From Pseudomonas sp. FeN3W (GTDB taxonomy: Bacteria; Pseudomonadota; Gammaproteobacteria; Pseudomonadales; Pseudomonadaceae), in contig CP136010.1 in assembly GCA_030263805.2 (NCBI GenBank), forward strand, positions 1,069,001 through 1,133,000: a DNA stretch of 64,000 nucleotides. The letters are read 5' to 3'. Below are positions 63,977-64,000 of the stretch, piece after piece. Numbering within the stretch: the stretch's first letter is position 1; every line of letters starts with the position of its first letter. The notes below the pieces were generated by a model. The model was not told where the DNA came from. It saw only the letters and a program-made list of their open reading frames with translations, and ran no database searches. Position numbers and translations under genes: made by a program.

Positions 63977-64000
63977 TGGCGTGTTATCTCCTGCGGCGTG

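Overview
The window looks like chromosomal DNA of a GC-rich gammaproteobacterium of the genus Pseudomonas, most likely the P. stutzeri (Stutzerimonas) group. The main reason is gene order. From about 26.2 kb to the right end the order is rpoS, nlpD, pcm, surE, truD, ispF, then fghA/frmA with a LysR regulator, then ispD, ftsB, eno, kdsA, pyrG, tilS, accA, dnaE, rnhB, lpxB, lpxA, fabZ, lpxD, ompH, bamA, rseP, dxr, cdsA, uppS, frr, pyrH. This is the well-known Pseudomonas block (PA3622 to PA3654 in P. aeruginosa). The species-level placement is an inference. No rRNA, tRNA, CRISPR array or complete insertion sequence was seen.

Left part (1-26 kb), accessory and housekeeping mix: the 3' part of glpD; a phosphate-themed cluster (Na/Pi cotransporter, small coiled-coil protein, orphan PstS-like binding protein, convergent PPK2 polyphosphate kinase); ppiC; a PilJ-type chemoreceptor; a SpoIIAA-like protein; two DUF3597 paralogues; a ribosome hibernation-type protein; a 272-bp MITE-like element; an inositol-monophosphatase family enzyme; a D-2-hydroxyacid dehydrogenase; an ammonium transporter; dgt; a MOSC protein; an EamA transporter; a second-type YebC protein; a YajD-type HNH protein; a universal stress protein; a truncated haemoglobin; a HAM1-like/SIR2 gene pair; an outer-membrane barrel protein; a large Na+/solute symporter; and a GNAT-Nudix fusion.

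Centre (25.7-38.6 kb): a clear RsmZ-type regulatory RNA with nine GGA motifs and a GacA-type upstream box lies just downstream of rpoS. The nlpD-DUF368-pcm-surE-truD-ispF run is tightly packed. It is followed by an ArsR/Old Yellow Enzyme pair, the glutathione-dependent formaldehyde pathway (fghA, frmA, divergent LysR), and an HPF-like gene next to a bacterial release-factor-like (baeRF) gene.

Right part (38.6-64 kb): almost entirely minus-strand essential genes for isoprenoid precursors (ispD, dxr, uppS), lipid A and fatty acid synthesis (kdsA, lpxA/B/D, fabZ, accA), outer-membrane assembly (ompH, bamA, rseP), phospholipid synthesis (cdsA), and DNA/RNA/translation functions (dnaE, rnhB, tilS, pyrG, frr, pyrH). 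A single plus-strand TorF-like porin gene interrupts it.

The most interesting signal is the HAM1-SIR2 pair at 20303-21649. It resembles the sensor/effector half (KomB/KomC) of the Kongming anti-phage system, but no adenosine deaminase partner is present, and the HAM1 protein has substitutions at key catalytic positions. Second is a small mobile element family with two copies (8979-9250 and a 44-bp remnant at 59740-59783). Each copy sits so that its terminal TAGGGTCTG provides the stop codon of the neighbouring gene.
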